Source: Paenibacillus zanthoxyli JH29 (GTDB lineage Bacteria > Bacillota > Bacilli > Paenibacillales > Paenibacillaceae). From it: a DNA stretch of 44,819 nucleotides. The translations under genes were made by a program, and so were the position numbers. This document shows, one piece after another, positions 1 through 8,455 of the stretch. The number at the start of each line of letters is the position of its first letter. Position 1 is the first letter of the stretch. The stretch covers positions 1 through 44,819 of the forward strand of contig NZ_ASSD01000175.1 in NCBI RefSeq assembly GCF_000520715.1. The letters run 5' to 3'. Under the pieces are notes generated by a model. That model was not told where the DNA came from. It saw only the letters and a list, made by a program, of their open reading frames with translations, and did no database searches.

Positions 1-19
1 TGTCTGTTCGTTAATTGGG

Positions 20-92
20 CAGACGTAGAAAAAAAACGCAGAAATACAGAAGGGCGCTGCTCCATTCCGGAGAGCGTCCTCTGTAATCTACG
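20..92 (-). terminator. Possible terminator of the DUF202 operon
   Basis: On the minus strand an imperfect stem (arms about 47-59 and 71-83) is followed by eight T residues at 29-36. The T-run lies about 12 bases past the stem, which is farther than usual, so this is only plausible. It would end the transcript of the two small membrane genes. Confidence 0.35.
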
Positions 93-106
93 GCTTGTTC
101 ATCAAG

Positions 107-295
107 TCAGTTATCCTTTTTCTTGCCGCCGCTCTTCATAAATTTCCACATCGCCAACAGGCAGCCGACCAGTCCAAGTCCGAGCAGGATCTGCTGCAAG
201 GCGCCGAGCATTTTTGATTGATATGAAGGAATCTGGCTGCTGATGATAATGAGTATAATGGAGACGGCAACCATGATGCCGGTTCTGTTCTTCAC
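107..295 (-). CDS. Small two-helix membrane protein
   Basis: A 62-residue protein with two hydrophobic segments (about residues 8-22 and 32-51) and a Lys-rich tail (GGKKKDN). It is not recognised as a named family. The start fits because the gene begins 10 bases after the stop of the DUF202 gene upstream, and the sequence just before its ATG (AGGAGGGTCAC on the minus strand) supplies a good ribosome binding site. The two genes are probably co-transcribed, and both encode small helical membrane proteins of unknown role. Topology is predicted from hydrophobicity only. Confidence 0.7.
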   Translation of the reverse strand: MKNRTGIMVAVSIILIIISSQIPSYQSKMLGALQQILLGLGLVGCLLAMWKFMKSGGKKKDN

Positions 296-305
296 TGTGA
301 CCCTC

Positions 306-686
306 CTAAAATGGATTTCTGTAAAGCATTAACACGACCAGCACGATCAGCAGCAGTTCAATGGCAGTCAGGGAAAAGAACACCAGCCGGATGAGCATAG
401 AGGACGAACGGAACTGCTCTTTGTTGATCCCGTCTCTTTTTCGCAAATAATCCCAGGTAGCTCCGGCTACCACGCCTCCCCCAAGCAGCACTGCGGAAAT
501 GCCTGCGATGGCCGCGACCATGTGGCCGACTCCGCTGTATCGGTTATCCCCGAACACGAGACCGGCCGCCAGAAAGCCGAGACCCACCAAGGCGACTGCG
601 GTGCGAATCCAGGCCAGATACGTCCGCTCGTTCGCCAGATGCTGCTGTGTGTATCTCGATTCCGATTCATTCTCCTGCGGCGTCAA
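306..686 (-). CDS. DUF202 (YidH-like) membrane protein
   Basis: A DUF202-family integral membrane protein of unknown function. The hallmark LANERTYLAWIRTA segment precedes three hydrophobic helices (VALVGLGFLAAGLVF, then a Gly/Ala-rich helix, then a C-terminal LLIVLVVLML helix). The reading frame is open back to 743, but that upstream stretch forms the terminator of the MarR gene. I therefore place the start at the TTG at 686, nine bases after AAGGGG, giving about 126 residues, normal for the family. There is no in-frame ATG. It heads a two-gene operon with the small membrane protein downstream. Confidence 0.75.
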   Translation of the reverse strand: MTPQENESESRYTQQHLANERTYLAWIRTAVALVGLGFLAAGLVFGDNRYSGVGHMVAAIAGISAVLLGGGVVAGATWDYLRKRDGINKEQFRSSSMLIRLVFFSLTAIELLLIVLVVLMLYRNPF

Positions 687-701
687 ATGCTTCAACCCCT
701 T

Positions 702-747
702 AATTATTAAAACCCTTAATCCATCATCAGGTTGATGAATCAAGGGC
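702..747 (-). terminator. Terminator of the MarR gene
   Basis: On the minus strand CCCTTGATTCATCA pairs through a short loop with TGATGGATTAAGGG (two G-T wobbles, small bulge), followed by TTTTAATAATT. It sits 40 bases past the MarR stop and overlaps the 5' extension of the DUF202 reading frame, which is why the later DUF202 start was chosen. Confidence 0.7.
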
Positions 748-786
748 TTATCTTTACTTTAGCGGCGCTGCTCCAGTAGTGACGGA

Positions 787-1233
787 TTAAGAATCCGCCG
801 AGCTTCCTTTGGCCTCAAGAAGCTGGTTCAGCACACTCTCAAGCTCCCTGCCTGGAAGAGCATCCAGAAGAACGGATTGAACGGTGCTGTACGCCCGGTC
901 CACCTTCTCCTGGCCATACGGGGTTAATGAAGTATAGACGCTTCTGCGGTCCTCCTCGCATACATGCCTTTTCAGCGCACCGCAGCCTTTAGCCTCGAAC
1001 CGGCTGACTAACCGCGACATCGCGCTCTGGCTCAGCCCAACCATGGATTCGAGCTGTTGCAGACGCAGCTTTTTCCCGGGTGCTTCGGACAAAAACAACA
1101 GCAAATAAAATTCCTTCAGGGACATCCGATGTCTTTCTTGCAGCGCTTGTTCCAGCCTGCCCGCCGTATTCGACTGAATATGGGTCAGCGCCAGCCAGCC
1201 GGCCATAAGCCCGTTCGATTCCGCAAATTCCAT
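787..1233 (-). CDS. MarR-family transcriptional regulator
   Basis: A 148-residue winged-helix dimeric repressor of the MarR family. The recognition helix region (LRLQQLESMVGLSQSAMSRL) is followed by the beta-wing with the family's D/E-x-R-R signature (CEEDRRSVYTSLTPYG). Its ligand and targets cannot be told from the sequence. It is monocistronic, with its own terminator. The ATG at 1233 is preceded by AAAGGGA at good spacing. It lies between the membrane operon and the fluoride exporter, all on the minus strand. Confidence 0.85.
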   Translation of the reverse strand: MEFAESNGLMAGWLALTHIQSNTAGRLEQALQERHRMSLKEFYLLLFLSEAPGKKLRLQQLESMVGLSQSAMSRLVSRFEAKGCGALKRHVCEEDRRSVYTSLTPYGQEKVDRAYSTVQSVLLDALPGRELESVLNQLLEAKGSSADS

Positions 1234-1309
1234 ATGGTAAATTCCCTTTCGTCTAAGCTACCTTTATTATATCATCCGCGCATTCTTTTCACACGGCGTA
1301 TACAGGGCT

Positions 1310-2653
1310 TTATCTTTTGACCGGATCGTGAGTTCCCTTGTCCTTCTGCTTCCTCAGATCTTTCACACCTGCCAAGGTTGTCCCTTGAGGGATCGGCAGG
1401 AGATAGCTCTTGGATGTCCCGATTAGCTGAGAGGTGTAAATGCCCGTATGGCCCGAGAACAGATAGCTGACGAGACAGGCAATGAACATGTAAATCGCCG
1501 CGTCCGACCCGAACAGCTCAATTCCCATCAGAAAGCATGCGATTGGAGTGTTAGTTGCGCCGCAAAATACGGAGATAAATCCGAGACCCGCCAAAAATGG
1601 AGCGTATAGATGAAAAAATCCGGACAGCGCGTTCCCCAGAGTGGCCCCGATTGCGAACAAAGGAGTCACCTCGCCTCCCTGAAATCCGGCTCCCAAGGTA
1701 AGAGAGGTAAAGACCAGCTTGCCCAAAAAAGCGAACGGAGAAACACTCTCCGTAAAGGAGTTCTGAATGAGCGGAATACCCAGCCCCAAGTAATCGCGGG
1801 TTCCCAGCAAATAGACCAGACCGATGATGACCACACCGCCCACCGCGCTTTTCAGCATAGGGTTCTTGAACAGCCTGGTGTACCCTTTTTTCAGCGCATG
1901 CGTCAATTCACTGAATGCAATACTGGTCAGCCCGAACAGGATCGCAGCGACTACGACCTTGAGGACGACAATCCACGTTAAACCGGGCACTTCGCCGATA
2001 TGGTAATGAATATGGGAAACGCCCCAGAACGATGTCGTGACCAGATTGCCCGTAAAAGCGGCCACAAAAGCCGGAATCAGCGCTTCGTGACTGATTAACC
2101 CGATCGCAAGCACCTCCAGGCCGAACACAGTGCCCGCCAAAGGAGTTCCGAAGATTGAGCCGAAGCCGCCACTTATGCCGCAGATCAGCAGGATTTTGCG
2201 GTCGGCGGACCGGACGCGGAGTATTCTGCCGAACCATTCGGCCAGGCTTCCGCCCATCTGTACGGCTGTACCCTCGCGGCCCGCAGACCCGCCGAACAAA
2301 TGCGTGACCAAGGTTCCGAATAAGACGAGCGGGGCCATCCGCAGCGGAATCGTCTCATTGCCATTGTTGATTTGTTCAAGAATCAGGTTGTTTCCCTTCC
2401 CGCTGTTCTTGCCGACCTTTAGATAAAGGAAGCTGACCAGCGCCCCGCCGAGCGGAAGCAGAAACAGCAGCCAGGGATTTGCGATTCTTACATCGGTCAC
2501 ATAATCCAGACTTTTGAGGAAAAATGCGGAAGCCGTACCGGAAAGTATGCCCACACCGCTCCCGAGGACCAACCATTTCAGCAGCGTGCCCGCTAGAGCG
2601 GCAATCCTCCATTTTTCGCTCCACAGCGCCCGCTTTTGTCTTGCAGCATTCAT
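1310..2653 (-). CDS. eriC: CLC-family fluoride/proton antiporter
   Basis: A 447-residue CLC-family membrane transporter with about ten hydrophobic helices. It carries GREGT (residues 125-129), whose Glu127 matches the CLC gating glutamate. The region around residues 85-89 (GKGNN) replaces the canonical chloride-type GSGIP motif. A later GAGFQGGEVTP segment corresponds to the second ion-coordinating loop. The decisive context is a complete fluoride riboswitch in the leader, so the likely role is export of fluoride in exchange for protons (CLC-F type). Known CLC-F proteins lack the chloride-selective serine. Assignment of fluoride over chloride rests mainly on the riboswitch. Confidence 0.88.
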   Translation of the reverse strand: MNAARQKRALWSEKWRIAALAGTLLKWLVLGSGVGILSGTASAFFLKSLDYVTDVRIANPWLLFLLPLGGALVSFLYLKVGKNSGKGNNLILEQINNGNETIPLRMAPLVLFGTLVTHLFGGSAGREGTAVQMGGSLAEWFGRILRVRSADRKILLICGISGGFGSIFGTPLAGTVFGLEVLAIGLISHEALIPAFVAAFTGNLVTTSFWGVSHIHYHIGEVPGLTWIVVLKVVVAAILFGLTSIAFSELTHALKKGYTRLFKNPMLKSAVGGVVIIGLVYLLGTRDYLGLGIPLIQNSFTESVSPFAFLGKLVFTSLTLGAGFQGGEVTPLFAIGATLGNALSGFFHLYAPFLAGLGFISVFCGATNTPIACFLMGIELFGSDAAIYMFIACLVSYLFSGHTGIYTSQLIGTSKSYLLPIPQGTTLAGVKDLRKQKDKGTHDPVKR

Positions 2654-2685
2654 CTTCTTCTTTCCTTTCCTATGAAAATATCCAT

Positions 2686-2732
2686 AAAAAACAGACTCCT
2701 ACCAGGGAAGTGAAAATCCTCTGGTAGGAGTC
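2686..2732 (-). terminator. Riboswitch expression-platform terminator
   Basis: On the minus strand a perfect 12-bp stem (GACTCCTACCAG, 2732-2721, with CTGGTAGGAGTC, 2705-2694) is followed by CTGTTTTTT. Its 5' arm is also the 3' end of the fluoride aptamer. Ligand binding and terminator formation are therefore mutually exclusive, the standard fluoride ON-switch arrangement. Confidence 0.9.
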
Positions 2733-2776
2733 ATCAGCCTCGCGGCGGTTACGGCGAACTCCATCGCCCTGTATTA
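2722..2776 (-). ncRNA. Fluoride riboswitch (crcB motif)
   Basis: The minus strand reads GGGCGATGGAGTTCGCC, then GTAACCGCC, then GCTGATGACTCCTACC, matching the conserved blocks of the crcB fluoride aptamer in order and spacing. It sits in the leader of the CLC transporter between a consensus promoter and an intrinsic terminator. Fluoride binding should prevent the terminator and switch the exporter on. Confidence 0.93.
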
Positions 2777-2785
2777 GTTAGGACG

Positions 2786-2814
2786 ATTCTAAATCATTTT
2801 CGGGAGATCGTCAA
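2786..2814 (-). promoter_or_regulatory. SigA promoter of the riboswitch transcript
   Basis: TTGACG (2814-2809), a 17-base spacer and TAGAAT (2791-2786) on the minus strand, placed so that transcription begins just before the fluoride aptamer. Confidence 0.8.
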
Positions 2815-2913
2815 TGATATAACTTATAATAGAACTTATACGCACAGCAAAACCATTTCGCTTTTTCTTAGTCTAACTATACATAATGAATCCATCTACA
2901 AGGTGATGAACTT

Positions 2914-4161
2914 ATGACGATACGCAGAAACGCACTGCTTTCCATTCTCGCCCTATCTCTGTTATATGCATCCTCCGCTCACGCGGAGGATGCGGCCAAG
3001 CCGAGCACCCCGCCGGCTGAAACGACCTCTCGGACGGCCGGAACCGATCCGGCCGCCGGGACCGTTCAGGCGGCTCCGGATGCCCAGACTATCCAGCCGT
3101 CCCAGACCATTCCCGCACCGATATCCATTTATCTGGACGGCTCGCTGCTTCAGACCGAGGCCGAGCCGGTTAATGTGAACGGCACGCTGCTCGTTCCCAT
3201 GCGGCGTCTGTTTGAGGGGCAGGGGGCCAAGCTGTCCTGGAATAATACGGATAAGACGGTCACGGCCACGAAGGACGGCACGACTCTGACCTACCGCATC
3301 GGGGATCTTTCCGCCACGGTGAACGACCGGATAGTGGAGCTTAATGTGCCCGGGCAAATATCCGGGGGATATACGATGGTTCCGCTGCGCTTCATCAGCG
3401 AAGCTCTTGGCAGCACCGTTACCTGGGACCAAGCGGCCCGCTCCGTCCAAATCTCCACGATGACCTTTGAAACGACTATCCGGTGGGGCGTCAATCTGTG
3501 CAGCTCGCCGGATTCAGGCAGCGGCCCGGCGGATGGGGCAGCCCCTTCGCTGAAGCTGGTTAGCCGTTCAGCGGATGTTGGCGTCCGTTCACCAGCTTCG
3601 GCTCCCAGTTCGCCGGATACGGGCGGCGGCGCAGACATCCTGGGGCTGCTGCCTACTGGATCAAAAGTCCATGTCGTGCGCGAAGTAGACGCCTTCTGGC
3701 TGGAGGTGCGGACCCCGGATAACCAAACGGGATACATATCCGCAAAACCGAAGTACACCGACTATACCAGCCCGTCCCTCACCGATAAGCAGACGGACGA
3801 GCTGATCGCCTACGGCGAGACCTTTCTCGGTACGCCTTATGTATTCGGAGCCTCGCCGGATCAGACAGGCAGCTTCGACTGCTCTTCCTTTGTAAAGCGC
3901 GTCTTTCAGGATACGCTCGCGGTTGACCTTCCCCGCGTGTCCTACGACCAAGCCAAGACCGGCACGGAGATCGGGCTGGACGAGCTGCGCAAAGGCGACC
4001 TGCTGTTCTTCAGCGCGCGTGATTTGAACATCGGGCACGTCGCTATCTATGCGGGGGACAACCAGCTGCTGCATACCTATTCGGTGAAATACGGCGTCCG
4101 CACCGAAGCCTTCAGTGACTATTGGAAAAAACGGTTCGTGACGGCGCGGCGGGTGTTTTGA
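2914..4161 (+). CDS. Secreted NlpC/P60 endopeptidase with stalk domain
   Basis: A 415-residue exported cell-wall hydrolase. A signal peptide ends near SAHA-ED (residue 24). A Pro/Thr/Ala-rich linker follows, then a copper-amine-oxidase-N-like stalk domain (about 72-185, with paired VPMRRLFE and VPLRFISEALG repeats). A variable linker leads to an SH3-like region (about 245-285) and a C-terminal NlpC/P60 domain. The catalytic triad is visible: Cys323 in DCSSF, His375 in GHVAIYAG and His387 in LLHTYS. NlpC/P60 enzymes usually cut D-Glu-diaminopimelate bonds in peptidoglycan stem peptides. AAGGTGATG precedes the ATG. It is monocistronic, divergent from the fluoride exporter, with a strong terminator. 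Confidence 0.9.
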   Translation: MTIRRNALLSILALSLLYASSAHAEDAAKPSTPPAETTSRTAGTDPAAGTVQAAPDAQTIQPSQTIPAPISIYLDGSLLQTEAEPVNVNGTLLVPMRRLFEGQGAKLSWNNTDKTVTATKDGTTLTYRIGDLSATVNDRIVELNVPGQISGGYTMVPLRFISEALGSTVTWDQAARSVQISTMTFETTIRWGVNLCSSPDSGSGPADGAAPSLKLVSRSADVGVRSPASAPSSPDTGGGADILGLLPTGSKVHVVREVDAFWLEVRTPDNQTGYISAKPKYTDYTSPSLTDKQTDELIAYGETFLGTPYVFGASPDQTGSFDCSSFVKRVFQDTLAVDLPRVSYDQAKTGTEIGLDELRKGDLLFFSARDLNIGHVAIYAGDNQLLHTYSVKYGVRTEAFSDYWKKRFVTARRVF

Positions 4162-4176
4162 AATTTTGACTACACT

Positions 4177-4225
4177 AAAGGCACAGTCTCACCAATTGAA
4201 CAAGTGGTACTGTGCCTTTGGTTTT
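4177..4225 (+). terminator. Terminator of the NlpC/P60 gene
   Basis: An 11-bp perfect stem (AAAGGCACAGT, 4177-4187, with ACTGTGCCTTT, 4209-4219) is followed by GGTTTTT. It sits between convergent genes. Confidence 0.9.
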
Positions 4226-4288
4226 TAGGAACTGATTCTTGCGATCATCATCCTCTTGGGTTACGGATTTCATACAAACCGTAGATTG

Positions 4289-5179
4289 TTACTGCCCGAT
4301 TTGTCTCCTACTGATTAACAAAGCCTCCCAATCTTCCGGGAATCCTATACGATCCAACTCTACAACTTCTTTATACTTTGTAATCAATGCCTCCAAACGT
4401 GTTATGAAATCAGTCCATTTTTCATAATCTGGAATCAGATGCTTAAGAGCAAAGAGATGTGCGAATATTTTATTTTGTTGAATGCCTAATTTTTTAGCAT
4501 GAGAACTCAATCTCGGTTTACTGGTTAGAGGGCGATTATAGAGTCTGCCATAGTGGGCACAAATATTCCGAACATAAGACAAACATTGTAACCAACTTTC
4601 AAGATAAATTGCCGGAATATAATAGTTGCTTCTTGCAATCTGATTTTTATCTTCATTCTTCATGTTCTTGAACAGTTTCGATAAAGCTCCAAATGAAAGA
4701 ACTTCAACTGCCACCCAAATAGGAATAATGCCGTTATATTTCTCGAAATGATGCTTAATAAATATTTCTTGGGACCGCTTAAATTCCTTGTTTAACTCAT
4801 TCAAGAAAGAGCTATGGTATGTAGAGTTCTCAAAATGCGTTCCATCTAAATACCCTAACGCCCCATATTTATGAGCGATAAGATAAGAAATATGAGTCCG
4901 AAAAGCAATCTCGATCTGTTCGGTCATATCCATAAGAAGATATCGAAATTGATGATCAAACTCGTATAGAGCGCAAATTCGGGAAAAAGTAACTCCTGGA
5001 TTATATCGATCATCTCTCTTTAAACTTAAGCCATAGGCGGTCAGGCGATAGTAGTTAACCCTCTGCAGCGTGCGAATTGCTAAATCCTCATTATCAATAA
5101 TCAAACCACGGCTTCTTAGAATTTCAATTTGCTGCTCAAATGTAGCTGGCGCCTTTACATGCGAAATCTCCTGATCCAT
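4289..5179 (-). CDS. abiF: AbiF-like abortive infection protein (Abi_2, HEPN)
   Basis: A 296-residue Abi_2-family (AbiD/AbiF) protein. The start is the ATG at 5179, seven bases after GGAGGAAAC; an open frame upstream to 5221 runs into the associated RNA hairpin. Family hallmarks include RVNYYRLTAYGLSL near the N-terminus and RNICAHYGRLYNRPL near residue 204. The latter contains the R-x4-H motif typical of HEPN ribonucleases (Arg204, His209). Members stop phage by killing or arresting the infected cell, probably by RNA cleavage. The gene stands alone at lower GC than its neighbours, suggesting horizontal acquisition. A short RNA with its own promoter and terminator precedes it and may act as antitoxin. 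Confidence 0.85.
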   Translation of the reverse strand: MDQEISHVKAPATFEQQIEILRSRGLIIDNEDLAIRTLQRVNYYRLTAYGLSLKRDDRYNPGVTFSRICALYEFDHQFRYLLMDMTEQIEIAFRTHISYLIAHKYGALGYLDGTHFENSTYHSSFLNELNKEFKRSQEIFIKHHFEKYNGIIPIWVAVEVLSFGALSKLFKNMKNEDKNQIARSNYYIPAIYLESWLQCLSYVRNICAHYGRLYNRPLTSKPRLSSHAKKLGIQQNKIFAHLFALKHLIPDYEKWTDFITRLEALITKYKEVVELDRIGFPEDWEALLISRRQIGQ

Positions 5180-5195
5180 TAAGTTTCCTCCGGAT

Positions 5196-5248
5196 ATAAA
5201 AAGGCCCACCTTGGTACGCATTGTTAAGAGGCGTGGTGGGATCTGTTA
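5196..5248 (-). ncRNA. abiF-associated hairpin RNA, probable RNA antitoxin
   Basis: A consensus promoter fires into a region of about 50 bases. CCCACC (5240-5235) pairs with GGTGGG (5209-5204) and inner ACGC (5234-5231) pairs with GCGT, with an unpaired ACCAA on the 3' side, followed by a CTTTTTAT tract. The hairpin is both the body of the RNA and a terminator. It lies directly before the abi ribosome binding site. This layout fits the abiF RNA motif known upstream of abiF genes in Bacillota; I recall that motif from the literature but could not compare it here. Confidence 0.7.
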
Positions 5249-5253
5249 CCTAT

Positions 5254-5282
5254 ATTATACATCATATTCCTATTAACGTCAA
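5254..5282 (-). promoter_or_regulatory. Promoter of the abiF-associated RNA
   Basis: TTGACG (5282-5277), a 17-base spacer and TATAAT (5259-5254) on the minus strand. The start point is predicted near 5247, just upstream of the hairpin. This near-consensus promoter is much stronger than expected for a toxin gene alone. Confidence 0.85.
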
Positions 5283-5472
5283 TTCAAAAGCGAGCATCCT
5301 TGCATACTGAAAGATACCAGAACCCGTTTGTGCTTTTTTTTGCGGTGGAGCTTACCCCAAAATAAAACTGTACGGCAGTCCTCCAAGCACAGGATATTGG
5401 ATTGCTGGTCACCTGTTCACCTCTTCATTCTTACGAGTGCAGCTTCTTAAATCTGCCCGCTATCGGGACGCT

Positions 5473-6330
5473 TTAAGGAACCTCAATCGTGAAAGGAACG
5501 GTGACAATCCAGCTGCTCCGTTTGAATTGCCCCCACATTTTATAGATACCGCTCTCCGGAAATGCAACCGAAAAGGCGGCCTGCGGGCCGGAGGAACCCC
5601 AATTCAGCGGGTGGACATGGAGAAACGTTCTCGCCGTGCTGTCCACGATCATCACATGCCCGACCGCCCCCAGGTATAGCTCCAAATCGCGAACGGGCCG
5701 ACCTGTCCTTGAATCTTTGAAGGTGAAGGTCATCATGGTGTTCATCTTGGCCATCAGATGGTCGTAATGAAGGGAAACCTCCATGCCATCAAACTGGCCG
5801 CTCAGTTGTGCGTCAGGCTTGAGTGGCTGCGGCGCTGGCTTCTCGCCGGGAACTTCCACGATTATGCTGCGAGTCAGCGCATGATACCCGGTTGGCGTAA
5901 AATCAGCGAACAGCGTGTACGGACCACCGCTTGGAAAAGTAACGGCAATTTCAAAGCTTCCGTCGCCGTTGTAATTGGGGTGAATATGCTGGAAATGCTG
6001 CAGGTCACCGCTTACGGCAACGAGGTGCAGCAGCTGTTCATGGACAATGTCCAGCTTGGTCAGCGGCTTCCCCGCTCCGTCCGCAAGCTGCAGCTTTAGC
6101 ATGGCCGGTTTGCCCGCTTCAGGCTTACCTTCCGGCCACGACCAAACCGCCTCGATGGCTTTCTCGGCCGATGTCTCGGCTGCGGCGCCGCCATGAGCAT
6201 GTCCCATGGACAAGGACATCGGGTCCAAATACGGGTCCTGCAGCTCCTCTTTGGCGGCAGCGCCGCATCCGGAAAGCATGACCGTAACGACAAGGATAAA
6301 CACGGACAAGCGGTTGCACTTCAGCTTCAT
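5473..6330 (-). CDS. Lipoprotein, His/Met-rich, with amine oxidase
   Basis: A 285-residue lipoprotein: a hydrophobic signal ends in the lipobox LSGC (Cys22). The mature start has SMGHAHGG. The body has two beta-rich repeats, each with a clustered histidine motif (HEQLLHLVAVSGDLQHFQHIHP split over residues about 95-117, and FLHVHPLNW later). Such His/Met clusters suggest metal, probably copper, binding on the outer face of the membrane. It lies 46 bases downstream of the copper amine oxidase on the same strand. A role in copper supply or assembly for that enzyme is inferred, not shown. The family resembles YtkA/FixH-like extracytoplasmic proteins only loosely. Confidence 0.75.
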   Translation of the reverse strand: MKLKCNRLSVFILVVTVMLSGCGAAAKEELQDPYLDPMSLSMGHAHGGAAAETSAEKAIEAVWSWPEGKPEAGKPAMLKLQLADGAGKPLTKLDIVHEQLLHLVAVSGDLQHFQHIHPNYNGDGSFEIAVTFPSGGPYTLFADFTPTGYHALTRSIIVEVPGEKPAPQPLKPDAQLSGQFDGMEVSLHYDHLMAKMNTMMTFTFKDSRTGRPVRDLELYLGAVGHVMIVDSTARTFLHVHPLNWGSSGPQAAFSVAFPESGIYKMWGQFKRSSWIVTVPFTIEVP

Positions 6331-6376
6331 TTCCCACTCCCTCCACTACCCGAATACATATCCGAAGTTATCCCTA

Positions 6377-8455
6377 TTATTTCTTCGTATCGCTTTCCGT
6401 CGGCGCAGGCAGATCGAGAGTCGGCGTCCGGTCAATAAAATTGAACGGCTTCAGCATCGCCGACGCCCATTCGGTCGACATCATCGGCCACTCCTCCGAA
6501 CGCGGAATGTGCGTTGTTCCCGTCGTAATCCAGACCACGTCATCTTTTTCATAGATATCCCGGTCCTGAGATGCCCATTTCGCAAGCCCTGTATCGTTCG
6601 GGTTCTGGTTGATGTACTTGCCCTCGGGGTAGATTTCGTCCGGTGAATAAGGAGTTACCCAAATATGCTTTTTCAAATAGCCCGCACGCTTGATCAGATA
6701 GTCGTCATCCCCGAACAGCGGGTCTTCTGCGAAAGGATGAGTGCCGCCCGCATTCGCGATAATTTGGTAGCCGGTCAAGTAACCCAATTTGTTCTTCTTC
6801 TCCGGGTTGGTAACAAGAACAACCTTGTCCGGATCGAATTTCTGTGCGGCTTCGAGCTCCGTATGATAAGTCTTCTGCTCCAGCACCATCTCCGTCTTCT
6901 TGCTCGGATTGCCCGTAATCGGCGCCGCTTTCGGATCAAGCTCCAGCACGGTATTCTTCTCGCCGTCCACATCCATGTCGAGGCGGAAATTATAAATATG
7001 CTGGTGATACACGGCCACCGTATGCTTATCGACAAGTGTACCGTTGCGGATTTCCGCATTGTTCGGATCAATATAGTGCTCGTCCGTACTCTTTACGCTG
7101 GTTGCTGCCGCGCCTTTCACCGCCTCAATGCCGGATGCGCCGACGTTGATCTTGATATTCGCGTTCTGCTGGAACACATAATCGAATGTATAGTCATAGT
7201 TCCCGACTGTGGAGATGAACCGGACGACAAGCTCGAGACGGGCCCGGCTATCGGTCACTCCGGCCTCGCTATGCGTCCAGTCGGAATCGGCGTAGCGCTC
7301 GAAAATCCCGATAACCTTCGGTGACGTGTACGGATTGCCGTTATCGTCGTTAAGCGTGGCGTCAATGAAAGTGGTATTGTTCGGCACGTCTGCGCCTAGC
7401 ACCATCGGACGCCCAAGCTTGCCGACGCCGTATTCGCCGGAATCCATGTACGTCTTCCAGTACCAGTTCAGGCCGGGGTCGCCATATGGAACCGTCATCC
7501 CGCCAAGTCCGCCGCTGTACATAACTTTGCGCTGCTTGCCATGATCGTTGAAGGTCGCTGCGGAAATGACGGGACCGCGGCGCGCGTCCAGAATAACGTG
7601 GAATTTCCAGCCCTGCCAGCTGATCTCCTGCCCTTTGATCGTATAATTAACGCCTTTAGGCTGAGTGATGACGATCGGTTTAGCCGGCTCTCGTGTGCTG
7701 TCTTTGTCACCTTTCCGGTATCCATGGTCGTTCATCGGCACCGGGATCACACCGTCATCCTCGACTTTAAGCACTTTTTTCTCATCTATATCAACGGTTA
7801 CAACCAGGTTCTCGATCGGATGGGTAAAAAAGTTGCCGTCCCCCGTGTCCAGATAGGCCGTGTATTTGTACAGGCGGCGGTTGGGATCGGCGTTGTCCGG
7901 TCCGTAATAGCCTACGGTAAGACCGACCAGCTTCACCTTGTTTACTTTGCCCGCCAGCCCGCGCTTTTTCAGCGCTGCCAGGAACTCGGGATTTTTGTAC
8001 ACCACATCGGACGGATCTTCGGCAAAGCTCACCATCGCATATCCGCCGGTTGTGTTCTCTTTCCATTCCACGATTCGCTTCGAATCGAGATCCACAACTC
8101 CTTCGTACACTTTACGCTGCTCGGAGATAACGAACGCCGCCTGGCGCGGAAGCTTGTTCGCCTTCATCTTTTTGGCCGCGTCGCTTAACAGCACCCAGTT
8201 CCATACCTTCTTCTTGTCCGGCTCCTTCAGCGTAATCTCGGTAAAGCGCATGTCCTTTTTGTACTTCGAGCTGTGCTTGATAATATAAGACACCGACCTA
8301 ATCTCCTGCTCCGTCAGCGGATTCAGCGGATCATACGCCACTTTCGGAGCAACGATCGCCGCCGCCTCGGATTTCCACGGTGACCCCGGAATTACGCTTG
8401 TCAAAAACAGCGCGGCCGCCGCAGTTCCGGCCAGAATCATTTTCTTTTTCATCAA
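6377..8455 (-). CDS. Secreted copper amine oxidase (primary-amine oxidase)
   Basis: A 692-residue topaquinone copper amine oxidase, exported by an N-terminal signal peptide. It oxidises primary amines such as tyramine or phenylethylamine to aldehyde, ammonia and hydrogen peroxide. Visible active-site features are the cofactor motif TVGNYDY, in which Tyr420 becomes topaquinone; copper ligands His484 and His486 in YHQHIYNF and His649 in TTHIPRSEEW; and the base in YMDSGEYGVG. The N2 and N3 domains precede the catalytic barrel, and the length is normal. It is followed by the metal-binding lipoprotein and is divergent from a two-component system that may regulate it. The amine substrate is not determined. 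Confidence 0.93.
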   Translation of the reverse strand: MMKKKMILAGTAAAALFLTSVIPGSPWKSEAAAIVAPKVAYDPLNPLTEQEIRSVSYIIKHSSKYKKDMRFTEITLKEPDKKKVWNWVLLSDAAKKMKANKLPRQAAFVISEQRKVYEGVVDLDSKRIVEWKENTTGGYAMVSFAEDPSDVVYKNPEFLAALKKRGLAGKVNKVKLVGLTVGYYGPDNADPNRRLYKYTAYLDTGDGNFFTHPIENLVVTVDIDEKKVLKVEDDGVIPVPMNDHGYRKGDKDSTREPAKPIVITQPKGVNYTIKGQEISWQGWKFHVILDARRGPVISAATFNDHGKQRKVMYSGGLGGMTVPYGDPGLNWYWKTYMDSGEYGVGKLGRPMVLGADVPNNTTFIDATLNDDNGNPYTSPKVIGIFERYADSDWTHSEAGVTDSRARLELVVRFISTVGNYDYTFDYVFQQNANIKINVGASGIEAVKGAAATSVKSTDEHYIDPNNAEIRNGTLVDKHTVAVYHQHIYNFRLDMDVDGEKNTVLELDPKAAPITGNPSKKTEMVLEQKTYHTELEAAQKFDPDKVVLVTNPEKKNKLGYLTGYQIIANAGGTHPFAEDPLFGDDDYLIKRAGYLKKHIWVTPYSPDEIYPEGKYINQNPNDTGLAKWASQDRDIYEKDDVVWITTGTTHIPRSEEWPMMSTEWASAMLKPFNFIDRTPTLDLPAPTESDTKK

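Noticed and set aside
5196-5240. T-box or protein-coding 5' extension of the abi gene
   Set aside because: The open frame extends into this stretch, but it lacks T-box elements, is a short terminator hairpin, and a better start with GGAGGAAAC lies downstream.
6665-8188. Long plus-strand frames opposite the amine oxidase
   Set aside because: They lack ribosome binding sites and family features; they mirror the strongly supported oxidase gene.
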